Shown: positions 8,530 to 21,866, counted from the first letter of the stretch. The stretch: DNA of 64,000 nucleotides from Thiomonas delicata (GCF_900088825.1 NZ_LT592171.1:1018237-1082236); one strand, 5' to 3'. A program made the numbers and translations. The notes: generated from the letters alone by a model not told the origin.

Positions 8530-8976
8530 TCAGTTCACGGTGATGCGGCGCGGCTGCACCGATTCGCGGCGCCCGATGCGCACATGCAGCACGCCGTCCT
8601 TGTAATGCGCCTCGACCTGGTTCGGGTCCACGTCCTCGGGCAGGCTGACGACGCGGCGGAAGCTGCCGTTGAAGCGTTCTTCGGCGTACACCGTGCTCTT
8701 GGCGTCCGGCGCGTCGATCTTGCGCTCGCCCGCCAGGGTGAGCAGGTTGTTGTCCACCGTCACCTCCAGCTTCGCGGCGTCCAGTCCGGGGGCGAAGGCG
8801 TAGACCTCCACCGCCGTCGGCGTGGAGCCGATGTTGATGGCGGGAAACGCGGCACCTCCCGCGGCCCGAATGCTCACCGGCAGGCCGAAGCCGCCGAAGG
8901 CGCGCTCCACCTCGCGCTGGAGGCGATCCAGGTCGGCGAACCAACTCGCCGGGGTTCTCAGCAGGGTTGCAACCAT
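8530..8976 (-). CDS. Hsp20/alpha-crystallin family small heat shock protein (upstream copy)
   Basis: 148 residues. An N-terminal amphipathic arm (WFADLDRLQREVERAF) precedes an alpha-crystallin domain that runs from about residue 45 to the end, with the typical E-x-Y-A-F-x-P-G-L start, LPEDVD and A-x-Y-K-D-G-V-L-H-V. The ATG at 8976 has a strong AAGGAG site. It is the first gene of the two-gene small heat shock operon; its product differs enough from the second copy that the pair are likely distinct subclasses which co-assemble, as E. coli IbpA and IbpB do. The promoter must lie in 8977-9293, where I could not find a convincing heat-shock sigma factor site. Confidence 0.9.
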   Translation of the reverse strand: MVATLLRTPASWFADLDRLQREVERAFGGFGLPVSIRAAGGAAFPAINIGSTPTAVEVYAFAPGLDAAKLEVTVDNNLLTLAGERKIDAPDAKSTVYAEERFNGSFRRVVSLPEDVDPNQVEAHYKDGVLHVRIGRRESVQPRRITVN

Positions 8977-9293
8977 GATGCATGCTCCTTGTTCCAGGTG
9001 GCCGTGGCTCGCGCCAAACGGCCGGGTTCGACACGACAGTTCCGGCAAACCTGGCATCGCAGCGGGCCTGCCTTGCTTTTTCTGACGAACCCCTGCGACA
9101 TCCCCGCACACGGCGAGGGGGCTTGCCGTTCGGCCTTTATCTGTGCGCCGTGGACTGGAATTCAAGGCCTGGCCGCACATCCGTTTGGCCCCGAACCCGT
9201 CGAAATCGGGACGCCCCGGCACCTGCCCGAAGCGCGGCGCCTGCGCAAGGCCCGGTGCGCACACGCCGCCGGCGCGGGGGCAGAATTGACGCC
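8977..9293. other. intergenic region between the hsp20 operon and the DUF2784 gene
   Basis: This 317-base stretch separates divergent genes and should hold both promoters. I see a Shine-Dalgarno for each gene's side only at the hsp20 edge, no convincing sigma-32 box, no strong dyad and no RNA thermometer that I can identify by eye. Reading frames crossing it are shadow frames. Confidence 0.5.
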
Positions 9294-9716
9294 ATGGCCT
9301 CATCCCTGTCCCCCAGCCTGGCCCTGCACCTCGCCCAGATCATCCTGGGACTGCATCTCGTGGTCATCGCCTTCAATGTGTTCGGCTTGGTGCTCATTCC
9401 CCTGGGCGCTTGGCGGGGCTGGGCCTGGGTGCGGCTACCGGGATGGCGGGTTGCGCATCTCGCGGCCTTGAGCCTGGTGGCGATCCAGGCCGTCTGGGGC
9501 CGCGCCTGCTTTCTGACGGTGTGGCAGAGCGACCTCATGGCGGCCGCCGGGCGCCGGGGCTACACCGCTCCCTTGATTCAAACCTGGGTCGACCGGCTGA
9601 TGTTCTGGAATCTGCCCATGGCGTTTTTCACCGCGCTCTACGTGCTGGTCTGGCTCTATGTGCTGGCCTTGTGGCACTGGGTGCCGCCGCGGCGAAACAA
9701 GCCGGCGCCGCGATGA
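9294..9716 (+). CDS. DUF2784 family membrane protein
   Basis: A 140-residue integral membrane protein with about four hydrophobic helices (near residues 12-38, 50-72, 88-105 and 108-130). The order of a first helix with a His, a charged W-R-G-W loop, R-V-A-H, then a W-G-x-x-C-F-L-T stretch, and a long last helix ending in a basic tail matches the DUF2784 pattern. Function of the family is unknown. It stands alone, convergent with queF. The ATG at 9294 is the first after the hsp20 promoter region and starts the recognisable sequence; no strong ribosome site is visible. Confidence 0.7.
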   Translation: MASSLSPSLALHLAQIILGLHLVVIAFNVFGLVLIPLGAWRGWAWVRLPGWRVAHLAALSLVAIQAVWGRACFLTVWQSDLMAAAGRRGYTAPLIQTWVDRLMFWNLPMAFFTALYVLVWLYVLALWHWVPPRRNKPAPR

Positions 9717-9777
9717 GCGCGCCTTGCGGCCCGCACGGCAGGCGCGGGCGTGCCGGTCTTGTCCGCGCGGCGAGGCG

Positions 9778-10203
9778 TCACCCGCCCATCGCCGCCGGCT
9801 GGGCCGGATCGAACTGGCCGAGGTCGACACGGGGCTTGGGTTTCCAGCCGCGCTTGTGGTGCTCGACCACGACATTGGTGTAGATGCCGCCGCGCACATA
9901 CCACTGGGCCGTGACGCGCGCGAAGCGGGGTGACAGCGCCTTGACCAGGTCGTCCAGAATGGTGTTGGTCACCTTTTCGTGGAAGGCGCCCTCGTTGCGG
10001 TAGCTCCACATGTAGAGCTTGAGGCTCTTGAGCTCGACGCACTTCTTGTCGGGAATGATGTCCAGCACGATGCGCGCGAAATCGGGCTGGCCGGTGAGCG
10101 GGCACAGACAGGTGAACTCGGGCACCTGCATGTGGATGTGATAGTCGCGCTCCGGTGCGGGGTTCGGGAAGGTCTGCAAGGTCTTGCTGGGCTGGGTGCT
10201 CAT
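9778..10203 (-). CDS. queF: NADPH-dependent 7-cyano-7-deazaguanine reductase QueF (short, type I)
   Basis: 141 residues, the length of the single-domain QueF class. It has the active-site segment [13 protein letters not shown], with C34 placed like the catalytic Cys that forms a thioimide with preQ0, and the NADPH motif [10 protein letters not shown]. The enzyme reduces preQ0 to preQ1 in queuosine synthesis. It is a single gene, divergent from smc; other queuosine genes are not in the window. The ATG at 10203 starts a typical N-terminus. Confidence 0.95.
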   Translation of the reverse strand: MSTQPSKTLQTFPNPAPERDYHIHMQVPEFTCLCPLTGQPDFARIVLDIIPDKKCVELKSLKLYMWSYRNEGAFHEKVTNTILDDLVKALSPRFARVTAQWYVRGGIYTNVVVEHHKRGWKPKPRVDLGQFDPAQPAAMGG

Positions 10204-10292
10204 GGTCGTCGGGTGTGCATGCTGCGGGGAAAGACGGGAATTATCCGGGCGCCTGCGCCGGGGCGTGGCCGGGGGCTTGGCCCGCAGGCGGG

Positions 10293-10301
10293 TGCTATCA
10301 T
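10293..10301 (+). promoter_or_regulatory. candidate extended -10 promoter of smc
   Basis: TGC followed by TATCAT forms an extended -10 element, five of six matching TATAAT, 56 bases before the smc GTG. No good -35 is visible at 17 bases, as is usual for extended -10 promoters. Transcription would start near 10308. Confidence 0.45.
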
Positions 10302-10309
10302 CCGAAGCA

Positions 10310-10335
10310 AGCCGAAAAAACGGCTATTTTTCTTT
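10310..10335 (+). promoter_or_regulatory. hairpin with U-rich tail in the smc leader
   Basis: AGCCG, six A, CGGCT, then ATTTTTCTTT. It has the shape of a weak intrinsic terminator just downstream of the predicted smc start site. It may be an attenuator or a 5' stabilising hairpin; the stem is only five pairs, so chance is possible. Confidence 0.3.
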
Positions 10336-10356
10336 CTGAATCAATAACTTACTCAA

Positions 10357-13300
10357 GTGCGCCTGTCCTGGATCAAGCTTGCCGGATTCAAGTCCTTTGC
10401 CGACCTCGTGGCCTTTCAGCTGCCGGGCCAGCGCGTGGGCGTGGTCGGCCCCAACGGCTGCGGCAAATCCAACATCATCGACGCCGTGCGCTGGGTGCTG
10501 GGCGAGTCGAAGGCTTCGGAACTGCGCGGCGAGTCCATGCAGGACGTGATCTTCAGCGGCAGCGCCACGCGCAAGCCGGCCGGACGCTGCAGCGTGGAAC
10601 TGGTGTTCGACAACAGCGATCACCGCATCACGGGCAGTTTCGGGCAGTACACCGAGATCGCGGTCAAGCGCGTGCTCACGCGCGACGGCACCTCGAGCTA
10701 TTTCATCAACGGCCAGGTCGTGCGGCGACGCGACGTGCAGGACATCTTCCTCGGCACGGGCTTGGGGCCCCGCGCCTACGCCATCATCGGCCAGGGCACG
10801 ATCTCGCGCATCATCGAATCGCGCCCGGAGGAATTGCGCGTGCTGCTCGAGGAAGCGGCCGGGGTGTCCAAGTACAAGGAGCGCCGGCGCGAAACCGAGA
10901 ATCGCTTGCACGGCACCCGCGAGAACCTGCTGCGGGTGAACGACATCCTGCGCGAACTCAACGGCCAGCTCGACAAGCTGGAGCAGCAGGCGGCCGTGGC
11001 CCAACAGTATCGCCAGTTGCAGGAGCAGTTGGAAAGCAGCCAGCATGGCCTGTGGCTGCTGCGCCTGCAGGAGGCGCAGGCGCGCCAGGCGCGCATCGCC
11101 TCGGATGCCGCGCAGGCCGTGAATGCGCTGGAGGCGCAGACCGCGCAGTTGCGCGCCGCCGAGGCCGAGTTGGAGACCCTGCGCCAGGCCCAGTACGCGG
11201 CGAGCGACGCGCTCAACGCCGCGCAGGCCGAGTTGTACGCGGCGCAGGCCCAGGTGGCGCGCCTGGAGGCGGAAATCCGGTTCGTGGTCGAGGCGCGCGA
11301 CCGCGCCCTGCGCAGCCAAGGCGAATTGCAGGCCCAGCAGGCGCAGTGGCTGGCGCGCCGGCAGGACGCCGTGCGCGACGCCGAGGCGGCCGTCGCCGAG
11401 ATGGCCGAGTCCGAGTTGCTGCAAGCCGAGGCCGAGGCACGCGTGATCGAGCAGGCCGAGCAGATTCCGGCGCTCGAAGCACGCCTGAACGATGCCCAGA
11501 TGCAGGCTGCCGAGCAACGCGCGCGCGCGGCGGCCGCCCAGCAGCGCCTGCACGGCGAGGCCGAGCGCCAGCGCACCCTGGGCCAGCAGGCGCAGCAGAT
11601 CGAGCAGCGCATCCAGCGTCTGCAGGCCGAGCGCCGGGCGGTGCAGCGGCCTGACGGCGCGCGCCTGGCTGACCTGCAGCAGCAGCAAGCCCGCCTCGGC
11701 GCCGAGCGCGACGAGGCCCAGGCCCGGCTGCACGCGCTGCAGGAGCAGCTTCCCGAGTTGCAGGACGCGCGCCAGCAGCGCCAGGCCGAGGCGCAGCAGG
11801 CCGCGTCGGATCTGGCCTCCACCACGGCGCGCCTGCACGCGCTCAAGGCGCTGCAGGACAAGGTGATGACCGAAGGCCGCATCCAGCCCTGGCTGGCGCG
11901 GCATGGGCTGGACAGCCTGGCACGGCTGTGGACCCGCATTCATGTCGAACCCGGCTGGGAAAGCGCGCTGGAAGCGGCCCTGCGCGAGCGCCTGGCCGCG
12001 CTGGAAGTGCGCGCCCTGGACGCCATGGCGGGGTTTGCCGCCGACCCGCCGCCGGCCAAGCTGACGTTCTACGCCGCGCCACAGGCCGCCGTGCCGCTGC
12101 CCGCAGTGCCGGGCCAGCAGCCGCTGGCCGCGCTGCTGCGGCATGTGGACCCCGGCCTGCGCGCCGTGCTGGACGACTGGCTGGCCGGTGTGTTCACCGC
12201 CGATTCCCTCGCCCAGGCCATGCAGCGCCGCGGCGAGCTACCAGTGGGGACGATGCTGGTCACGCGCGAGGGGCATGCCGTCGCGCGCCATAGCGTCAGC
12301 CTCTACGCCGCCGACAGCGAGCAGGCCGGCATGCTGGCGCGGCAGCAGGAGATCGAGAACCTGGAGCGCCAGGCCAAGGCCCAGCAATTGCTGGCGGACG
12401 ACGCGCGCAACGGCGCCTTGCAGGCCGAGGCCCTGTGGACCCAGACCCAGGAACAGGCCGCGGCAGAGGGCCGCCGCCTGCAGGCCTTGACCCAGCAATT
12501 CCATGGCGTGCAGGTGGAGTGGCTCAAGCTGCAGCAGCAGGACCAGGAGTCAGCGGCGCGCGCCGGGCGCCTCGACACCGATCTGGCCGAGCTGGGCGCG
12601 CAAGGCGAGGAACTGGCCGCCGCGCAGGCCGAGTGCGAGGCGCGTTTCGAGCAGCTCGACATGGAACTCGCACAACTCCAGCAGGACCAGGCCGATCTCG
12701 ACAGCCTGGCCCTGCGCGAGCAGGCCCAACTGGGCGACGCCCGCGCCCGGCTGCGCGCGCTGGAGCAGCAGCAGGCCGAGGCGGCCTATGCCATCCGCAG
12801 CCTGCAGCAGCGCCAGACGGATGCGCAGCGCATGGCCGACACCGCGCAGCAGCAGATGGCCGAGCTGGCCACGCGGCTGCAGGCGGCGGGCGAGGAACTG
12901 GGGCGGCTGAGCGATCAGACCGCGCGCGCCGGTTTGCAGGATGCATTGGCGGCGCAGGAGGCCGCCCAGGAGCGGCTCGCCGCGCGTCGCGCCGAGCACG
13001 ACGAGGTTGCCGCCCGGTTGCGCGCACTGGAGGAAACCCGCCTGCGCCTGGAGCGCGACGCCGAGCCGCTGCGCGCGGCCATCACCGCCCGCCAGCTGGA
13101 GGAACAGGAGGCCAGGCTGCAGGGCGAGCAGTTCCGTCAGATGCTGGCCGAGGCCGGGGTGGACGTGGAGCAGCTCGCCGCGCGCCTGCCCACGGGCGCC
13201 CAGCCGGACCAGCTCAACCGCGACACCCAGCGCCTGCAGCGCGAGATCGCGGCGCTGGGCGCGGTGAACCTGGCCGCGCTGGACGAGCTGGGGCAGGCGC

Positions 13301-13875
13301 GCGAGCGGAAGGCATTTCTCGACGCCCAGCTCGCCGACCTGGAGCAGGCCTCCGCCACGCTGGAAGACGCCATCCGCAAGATCGACGCCGAGACGCGCGA
13401 GCAGCTGCGCCAGACCTTCGAGCAGGTCAACGGGCATTTCGGCCGCATGTTCCCGCAATTGTTCGGTGGCGGCGCGGCCAGGCTGATCATGACCGGCGAC
13501 GAAATCCTCGACGCCGGCGTGCAGGTCATGGCGCAGCCGCCGGGCAAGCGCAACAGCACCATTCACCTGCTGTCGGGCGGCGAGAAGGCGCTCACCGCCA
13601 TCGCCCTGGTGTTCGGCATCTTCCACCTCAACCCGGCGCCGTTTTGCCTGCTCGACGAGGTGGACGCGCCGCTGGACGACGCCAACACCGAGCGTTACGC
13701 CTCGCTGGTCAAGGCCATGTCCGGCGCCACGCAGTTCCTGTTCATCTCGCACAATAAGATTGCGATGGAAATGGCCGAGCAGCTGGTGGGCGTGACCATG
13801 CAGGAGCAGGGCGTGTCACGCATCGTCGCGGTGGACATGGATACCGCGGCACGCCTGGCCGAAGCGGCGGCCTGA
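10357..13875 (+). CDS. smc: chromosome partition protein SMC
   Basis: 1172 residues, full length for bacterial SMC. The N-terminal ATPase half starts with the family-typical MRLSWIKLAGFKSFAD and carries Walker A GPNGCGKSN at 31. Long Gln/Ala/Glu-rich coiled coils flank a hinge at about 508-655, and the C-terminal half has the signature LLSGGEKA (1071) and Walker B FCLLDEVDAP (1096). SMC dimers with ScpAB load on DNA and organise and segregate the chromosome. The start is GTG without a strong Shine-Dalgarno. It is first in smc-zipA-ligA, a common betaproteobacterial order. The repetitive Gln/Ala codons create several long antisense shadow frames. Confidence 0.97.
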   Translation: MRLSWIKLAGFKSFADLVAFQLPGQRVGVVGPNGCGKSNIIDAVRWVLGESKASELRGESMQDVIFSGSATRKPAGRCSVELVFDNSDHRITGSFGQYTEIAVKRVLTRDGTSSYFINGQVVRRRDVQDIFLGTGLGPRAYAIIGQGTISRIIESRPEELRVLLEEAAGVSKYKERRRETENRLHGTRENLLRVNDILRELNGQLDKLEQQAAVAQQYRQLQEQLESSQHGLWLLRLQEAQARQARIASDAAQAVNALEAQTAQLRAAEAELETLRQAQYAASDALNAAQAELYAAQAQVARLEAEIRFVVEARDRALRSQGELQAQQAQWLARRQDAVRDAEAAVAEMAESELLQAEAEARVIEQAEQIPALEARLNDAQMQAAEQRARAAAAQQRLHGEAERQRTLGQQAQQIEQRIQRLQAERRAVQRPDGARLADLQQQQARLGAERDEAQARLHALQEQLPELQDARQQRQAEAQQAASDLASTTARLHALKALQDKVMTEGRIQPWLARHGLDSLARLWTRIHVEPGWESALEAALRERLAALEVRALDAMAGFAADPPPAKLTFYAAPQAAVPLPAVPGQQPLAALLRHVDPGLRAVLDDWLAGVFTADSLAQAMQRRGELPVGTMLVTREGHAVARHSVSLYAADSEQAGMLARQQEIENLERQAKAQQLLADDARNGALQAEALWTQTQEQAAAEGRRLQALTQQFHGVQVEWLKLQQQDQESAARAGRLDTDLAELGAQGEELAAAQAECEARFEQLDMELAQLQQDQADLDSLALREQAQLGDARARLRALEQQQAEAAYAIRSLQQRQTDAQRMADTAQQQMAELATRLQAAGEELGRLSDQTARAGLQDALAAQEAAQERLAARRAEHDEVAARLRALEETRLRLERDAEPLRAAITARQLEEQEARLQGEQFRQMLAEAGVDVEQLAARLPTGAQPDQLNRDTQRLQREIAALGAVNLAALDELGQARERKAFLDAQLADLEQASATLEDAIRKIDAETREQLRQTFEQVNGHFGRMFPQLFGGGAARLIMTGDEILDAGVQVMAQPPGKRNSTIHLLSGGEKALTAIALVFGIFHLNPAPFCLLDEVDAPLDDANTERYASLVKAMSGATQFLFISHNKIAMEMAEQLVGVTMQEQGVSRIVAVDMDTAARLAEAAA

Positions 13876-13966
13876 TGACGCGCTCCGGGTTGGCGGACGC
13901 ACGGCTCGAAGCCTTGTCCCGACGCCGCGCCGGATCACCAACGAACACGAACGAGGACGAAATCCG

Positions 13967-17307
<3,341 letters not shown>

Positions 17308-17316
17308 GCCGGTCGG

Positions 17317-18264
17317 ATGGTGCGGGGCGTGGCTTCGGACATCCTGCTCGGCGTCGATCTCGGCGGCACGAAGATCGAAATCGCCGCGCTCGACGCGCAG
17401 GGCCGCTTCCTGTTGCGCGAGCGCCTGCCCACGCCGCGCGGCGACTACGCGGCCACCCTGGAGGCCATCGCCGAACTGGTGCGCCGCGCCGAGGCGCGGC
17501 TAGGGCGGGCCGAGGGTTCTGCACGCCTGCCGCTGGGCGTGGGCATTCCCGGCTCGGCGTCGCCCGTCAGCGGATTGATCCGCAATGCCAATTCCACCGT
17601 GCTCAACGGCATGCCGCTGCATGCCGATCTGGAACGCCGGCTCGGCCGGCCGGTTCGCGTCCACAACGACGCCAATTGCCTGGCGGTAAGCGAGGCGGTG
17701 GACGGCGCGGGGGCGGGGGCGCGGGTGGTGTTCGGCGTGATTCTCGGCACCGGCGTGGGCGCCGGCATCGCCATCGACGGCAAGGACTGGCTCGGCCGCA
17801 ACGCCGTGGCCGGCGAGTGGGGTCACAATCCGCTGCCCTGGCAGCGTGCTTCAGTCGCGTGGCGCGAGGCGCCCGGCCCGCTGTGCTGGTGCGGCCGGCA
17901 GGGTTGCCTCGAGACCTGGCTCAGCGGACCCGGATTCGCCGCGGATCATGCCGCGCATACCGGGCGGCGCATCGCGGCCCAGGACGTCGTCGCGGCGATG
18001 CGCGCGGGCGACGCGGCGGCGCGCGCCAGTTTCATCCGCTACTGCGACCGCCTGGCCCGGGGCCTGGCGCATGTGGTCAACCTGCTCGATCCCGAGGTGA
18101 TCGTGCTCGGGGGCGGGATGAGCAATGTGCGCGAACTCTACGACGAGGTGCCGCGGCGCTGGGGCGCCTGGGTGTTCTCGGACAGCGTGCAGACCCGCTT
18201 GTGCGGCGCCGCGCACGGCGATTCATCGGGCGTGCGCGGGGCGGCCTGGTTATGGCAGGGTTGA
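17317..18264 (+). CDS. ROK-family sugar kinase
   Basis: 315 residues. The phosphate loop is DLGGTKIE at 14; the sugar site includes GVGIPGS, HNDANC and E-W-G-H; and the ROK zinc motif is C190-x-C192-x4-C197 followed by LE, with the H-N-P-L-P histidine as the fourth ligand. The ROK family covers N-acetylglucosamine kinase, manno(fructo)kinase and glucokinase; the length and CWCGRQGCLE suit a NagK- or Mak-like enzyme. It lies 10 bases behind ligA, so probably read-through cotranscription, and converges on rfaD. No PTS or sugar transport genes are near, so the substrate is unsettled. Confidence 0.88.
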   Translation: MVRGVASDILLGVDLGGTKIEIAALDAQGRFLLRERLPTPRGDYAATLEAIAELVRRAEARLGRAEGSARLPLGVGIPGSASPVSGLIRNANSTVLNGMPLHADLERRLGRPVRVHNDANCLAVSEAVDGAGAGARVVFGVILGTGVGAGIAIDGKDWLGRNAVAGEWGHNPLPWQRASVAWREAPGPLCWCGRQGCLETWLSGPGFAADHAAHTGRRIAAQDVVAAMRAGDAAARASFIRYCDRLARGLAHVVNLLDPEVIVLGGGMSNVRELYDEVPRRWGAWVFSDSVQTRLCGAAHGDSSGVRGAAWLWQG

Positions 18265-18283
18265 GCGCGGCGGCAGGTCGCGT

Positions 18284-19291
18284 TCAATGGCCGGCCGCGG
18301 GCTGCAGCAGGCGTTGCACATAGGCGCTTACGCCCGTGGCCACGTCGGCGAACGCGTGGTCGCAGCCTGTCGCGCGCAGGTTCTGCAGATCGGCTTCGGT
18401 GAAGCATTGGTATTTGCCGACCAGGGCGGCGGGGAAGTCGATGTACTCGATCAGGCGATCGGCCACCATCTGCTCCAGGCTCAGGCCGTCGAGCCCGTGC
18501 GACGCCCGCAGCGCATTGATCACGCCATGGGCCACGTCGTTGAAAGGCTGTGCGCGCCCGCTGCCGAGGTTGAACACGCCGCTGTGCGCGGGGTGGTCGA
18601 AGAACCAGAGATTGACCGCCACCACGTCGTCGATCCAGACGAAGTCGCGCATCTGCTCCCCCGGGCCGTAGCCGCCGTAGGCGCCGAACAGCCTCACCTT
18701 GCCTTCGGCGCGGTACTGGTTGAAGTGGTGGAAGGCGACCGAGGCCATGCGGCCCTTGTGCTGTTCACCGGGGCCGTAGACGTTGAAGTAGCGAAACCCC
18801 GCGATCTGGCTGTCCGCTGCCGGCAGATGGCGCCGTACGACCTGATCGAACAAGAGCTTGGAATAGCCGTAGACGTTGAGCGGGCGCTCGAACCGGGGTT
18901 GCTCGACGAAGCTTGCCGAGCCGCCATAGGTGGCGGCGCTGGAGGCGTAGAGCAGGCGGATGCCCTGCGCCAGGCAGGTGTCGAGCAGACGTTTGCTGGC
19001 GACGTAGTTGTTGTCCAGCATGTAGCGGCCGTCGTGCTCCATGGTGTCGGAGCAGGCGCCTTCGTGGAACACGGCGTCGACATGGCCGAACTGGCCGCGG
19101 GCGAAGGCCTCGTAGAACGCGGTCTTGTCGACATAGTCGCTGATGCGCAGATCGACCAGGTTGTGGAATTTGTCGGCCTGGGTGAGGTTGTCGACCGCGA
19201 TGATGTCGGTGATGCCGCGCGCGTTCAGGCCGCGCACGAGATTGCTGCCGATGAAGCCGGCGGCGCCGGTGACGACGATGCGTGGGTGCAT
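18284..19291 (-). CDS. rfaD: ADP-L-glycero-D-manno-heptose 6-epimerase
   Basis: 335 residues of an extended short-chain dehydrogenase fold: the NADP-binding [10 protein letters not shown] at residues 8-17, the S-S-A-A-T-Y-G stretch, the catalytic Y141-x3-K145 (YGYSK), and the family markers HEGACSDT and DFVWIDDVV. It converts ADP-D-glycero- to ADP-L-glycero-beta-D-manno-heptose for the LPS inner core. The ATG at 19291 begins the homology; reading further upstream in frame only shadows rfaE1. It is last in lapA-lapB-rfaE1-rfaD. Confidence 0.97.
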   Translation of the reverse strand: MHPRIVVTGAAGFIGSNLVRGLNARGITDIIAVDNLTQADKFHNLVDLRISDYVDKTAFYEAFARGQFGHVDAVFHEGACSDTMEHDGRYMLDNNYVASKRLLDTCLAQGIRLLYASSAATYGGSASFVEQPRFERPLNVYGYSKLLFDQVVRRHLPAADSQIAGFRYFNVYGPGEQHKGRMASVAFHHFNQYRAEGKVRLFGAYGGYGPGEQMRDFVWIDDVVAVNLWFFDHPAHSGVFNLGSGRAQPFNDVAHGVINALRASHGLDGLSLEQMVADRLIEYIDFPAALVGKYQCFTEADLQNLRATGCDHAFADVATGVSAYVQRLLQPAAGH

Positions 19292-19299
19292 GGTGGTGT

Positions 19300-20229
19300 T
19301 CAGGTCTGTGGCCAGAGTTCGGCAGGCGTCACGCTCGCCGTGCCCAGCTTGCCGACGACGATGCCGGCGGCGCGGTTGGCGACGCGCACGGCATCGGCCA
19401 GACTGCTGCCTGCGCCGAGCATCACGGCCAGGGTGGCGATGACGGTGTCGCCCGCGCCGGAGACATCGAACACCTCCTTGGCCTCGGCCTTCACGTGCAG
19501 CGGCTCGCCCGCGGTGAACAGGCTCATGCCGTCCTCGGCGCGGGTCACGAGCACGGCTTGCAGGTCGAGGCTGGCGCGCAGCGCGTCGGCGCGCTGGCGC
19601 AGTTCGGCCTCGCCGCTCCAGTCGCCTGCGGCGAGGGTGAACTCGGCGCGGTTGGGAGTGATGAGCGTGGCGCCGCGGTAGCGGGAGTAGTCGCGGCCCT
19701 TGGGGTCGACCAGCACCGGCATGCCGCGCAGGCGCGCCAGCTCGAGCATGCGGGTCACGTGGGTGAGGCCGCCCTTGCCGTAGTCGGACAGCAGCACCAC
19801 GTCGTGCAGGTCCAGCTCCTGCGCATAGCGGTCCATCAGGTCGAGCAGCACCTCGTGGTCGGGCTTGGACTCGAAGTCCATGCGGATGAGCTGCTGCTGG
19901 CGCGAGACCACGCGCAGCTTCATCGTGGTTTGCATCCCCACGACCTGGCGCATGGCGCTGCGGATGGGGGAGTCGGTGACGAGATGCGCCAGACGGCGGC
20001 CGGCGTCGTCCGAGCCGACCACCGACAGCAGCGTGGTCTGCGCCCCGAGCGCGGCGGCGTTCAGGGCGACGTTGGCAGCGCCGCCCATGCGGTCCTCCTC
20101 GCGCTGCACCAGCGCCACCGGCACCGGCGCCTCGGGCGAGATGCGCTCGACCGCGCTGAACCAGTAGCGGTCGAGCATGACATCGCCCACGACGAGCACG
20201 CGGGCCTTGGCGAGTTGATCGACGTTCAT
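19300..20229 (-). CDS. rfaE1: D-glycero-beta-D-manno-heptose-7-phosphate kinase
   Basis: 309 residues, a stand-alone PfkB-family kinase: GDVMLDRYW near the start, the G-G-A-A-N-V-A motif, and the C-terminal [11 protein letters not shown] anion hole with its catalytic Asp. It makes heptose-1,7-bisphosphate in the ADP-heptose pathway. The E. coli HldE cytidylyltransferase half is absent, as usual in betaproteobacteria where that activity is a separate gene. The start ([16 protein letters not shown]) overlaps the lapB stop as ATGA, and rfaD follows after 8 bases. Confidence 0.96.
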   Translation of the reverse strand: MNVDQLAKARVLVVGDVMLDRYWFSAVERISPEAPVPVALVQREEDRMGGAANVALNAAALGAQTTLLSVVGSDDAGRRLAHLVTDSPIRSAMRQVVGMQTTMKLRVVSRQQQLIRMDFESKPDHEVLLDLMDRYAQELDLHDVVLLSDYGKGGLTHVTRMLELARLRGMPVLVDPKGRDYSRYRGATLITPNRAEFTLAAGDWSGEAELRQRADALRASLDLQAVLVTRAEDGMSLFTAGEPLHVKAEAKEVFDVSGAGDTVIATLAVMLGAGSSLADAVRVANRAAGIVVGKLGTASVTPAELWPQT

Positions 20230-21398
20230 ACGGCAAGCAATTGAAGTTCTTCGGTGCGGCGGGGGGGGTAGGTCTCCCAGCCTTGGCAGGCAGGGCAATG
20301 CCAGGTGTAGTTGCGCGCCTCGAAGCCGCAGGCGGCGCAGCGGTAGCGCTGGCGATTCTTCAGCGCGCCATCGAGCGCCTGGGCGAGAGCCAGCCGGGCG
20401 GGCTCGGGCGACAGCGCGGTGCTGGTCTGGTCGAGCACGCGGCGCGCGGCCAGCAGGCTCTTGTGGGTCTGCAGATAGGTCAGGGCGAGGTGGTAGCGCT
20501 CGCTGGCGTCGGCCTCGAGCTGCAGGACGGCGTCGAGCAGGTCGATGGCCGGGTAGTCCTGCAACTTTGCGAGCAGCCAGTCGCGTCCGGCCTGCGCCTG
20601 ACCCGTCTCGCGGAAGAGCCGCGCCATGTCCAGCGCCGCCAGCGCGGTGAAATCCGGCTGGATCTGCGCGATGTGGCGCAAGTGCTCCAGCGCCTGGGCG
20701 GCATCGCCCTGTTGCTGGGCGATGCCGGCGCGCAGCTGCCAGGGGCGCACGGCCTGCGGATGCACGCGCACAGCCTTGTCGAGCGCGTCCAGGGCGCCGG
20801 TCAGGTCATGGCTTTGCTGGCACTGCATGGCGACTTCGCACCAGTAGTGCGCGATCTGGCGCCCGTAGCTGCCGGCGCCCAGACGCTCGAGCTGGCCGGC
20901 GATGTCGATGGCCCGTGGCCATTCCTTGGTGCGCTCGTGGATTTGGAGCAGGGCCGCCAGCGCTTCCGACTGGTAGGGCGAGGTGGCCAGGGCGGTGTAG
21001 ACCGACTCGGCGCGATCGAGCAGCCCGGCCTTGAAAAAGTCCTGCGCGAGGGCGATCTGGGCACGTTGGCGCTCGGCGGACGGAAGGTCGCCGCGCGCCA
21101 GCAGGTTCTGGTGCACGCGCACGGCGCGCTCGTATTCCCCGCGCCGGCGAAACAGATTGCCGAGGGCGAAATGCAGATCCACGGTATTGGGGTCGGCCGT
21201 CACCGCCTCGATGAAGGCGTCGATGGCCTTGTCCTGCTGCTCGCTCAGCAGGAAGTTCAGGCCGCGAAAATAGGACAGCGGCGCATCGCGCTTGAGTTCG
21301 CTCTCACGCCGCCATTGCCGCAAATCCAGCCTGGAGGCCAGCCACCCGAGACCGAAGGTGATGGGCAGCGCGAGCAGCCACCACAGCTCAAACTCCAT
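20226..21398 (-). CDS. lapB: lipopolysaccharide assembly protein LapB (YciM)
   Basis: 390 residues: an N-terminal membrane anchor ([17 protein letters not shown]), the conserved [17 protein letters not shown], a run of tetratricopeptide repeats to about residue 345, and a C-terminal rubredoxin-like zinc ribbon (CAACGF...CPACQGW). LapB scaffolds FtsH-mediated turnover of LpxC and so sets LPS synthesis. Placement with the heptose genes links LPS control to core synthesis. It overlaps lapA by 11 bases and rfaE1 by 4. Confidence 0.96.
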   Translation of the reverse strand: MEFELWWLLALPITFGLGWLASRLDLRQWRRESELKRDAPLSYFRGLNFLLSEQQDKAIDAFIEAVTADPNTVDLHFALGNLFRRRGEYERAVRVHQNLLARGDLPSAERQRAQIALAQDFFKAGLLDRAESVYTALATSPYQSEALAALLQIHERTKEWPRAIDIAGQLERLGAGSYGRQIAHYWCEVAMQCQQSHDLTGALDALDKAVRVHPQAVRPWQLRAGIAQQQGDAAQALEHLRHIAQIQPDFTALAALDMARLFRETGQAQAGRDWLLAKLQDYPAIDLLDAVLQLEADASERYHLALTYLQTHKSLLAARRVLDQTSTALSPEPARLALAQALDGALKNRQRYRCAACGFEARNYTWHCPACQGWETYPPRRTEELQLLAV

Positions 21399-21696
21399 CG
21401 GGCGTTCCGTCGATCACGGCCGGGGCGGTGCGCACGGGCTCGCTGGGCGCGGTGGCAGGCTTGGCGGCCGGGGGCGGGGTTGCCCGCTGCCGGCGCGCCC
21501 GCATCCAACCCGGCAGCATGGCCAGGGCGCCAAGCACCGCGCCCAAGGTGAACGCGGCGAGCAGGAGCACGAACAGCGGGGCCTTCCACTGCGTCCCGAA
21601 CAGCAGGTGCAGCACCGTGGGTTCCAGGTTGTTCAGCGCGAGGCCGAAGAACAGCAGGAAAAGAATGAGACGGACGAACCAGTTGAAGGCGCGCAT
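21388..21696 (-). CDS. lapA: LapA family inner membrane protein (DUF1049)
   Basis: 102 residues with two hydrophobic helices (about 5-24 and 41-63) joined by a loop with N-L-E-P-T-V-L, followed by a basic stretch and a Pro/Ala-rich cytoplasmic tail. This is the LapA/YciS plan. It partners LapB in LPS assembly. It is first in its operon; 170 bases of non-coding DNA separate it from the ihfB stop, where I saw no clear promoter or terminator. Confidence 0.9.
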   Translation of the reverse strand: MRAFNWFVRLILFLLFFGLALNNLEPTVLHLLFGTQWKAPLFVLLLAAFTLGAVLGALAMLPGWMRARRQRATPPPAAKPATAPSEPVRTAPAVIDGTPDGV

Positions 21697-21866
21697 GGTT
21701 GTGTCGATGAAGGCAGCGCGGCAAAGGCGCTGCGAGGCGGCATTTTAGGCGGGAAGCCGGACTGGAATGTGCGTCTCTGGCGGAGCGGCCTCGGCGAGGG
21801 TTTGTGCGCCGGCCGCGGTCGGGTCCACGACGGCGAATGCGATGCGGCCAGGGCCGCAGACGAGGC

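Noticed and set aside
8977..9293. A sigma-32 heat-shock promoter or RNA thermometer for the hsp20 operon
   Set aside because: No CTTGAA-like and CCCCAT-like pair at the right spacing and no clear thermometer fold was found by eye.
10324..12144. Long antisense frame opposite smc (606 codons) and similar ones opposite other genes
   Set aside because: They arise from GC-rich third positions and Gln/Ala-rich coiled-coil codons; they lack family patterns and ribosome sites.
18284..20236. A 650-codon minus-strand fusion including rfaD
   Set aside because: The upstream half is the shifted frame of rfaE1; both genes are intact at normal length with their own starts.
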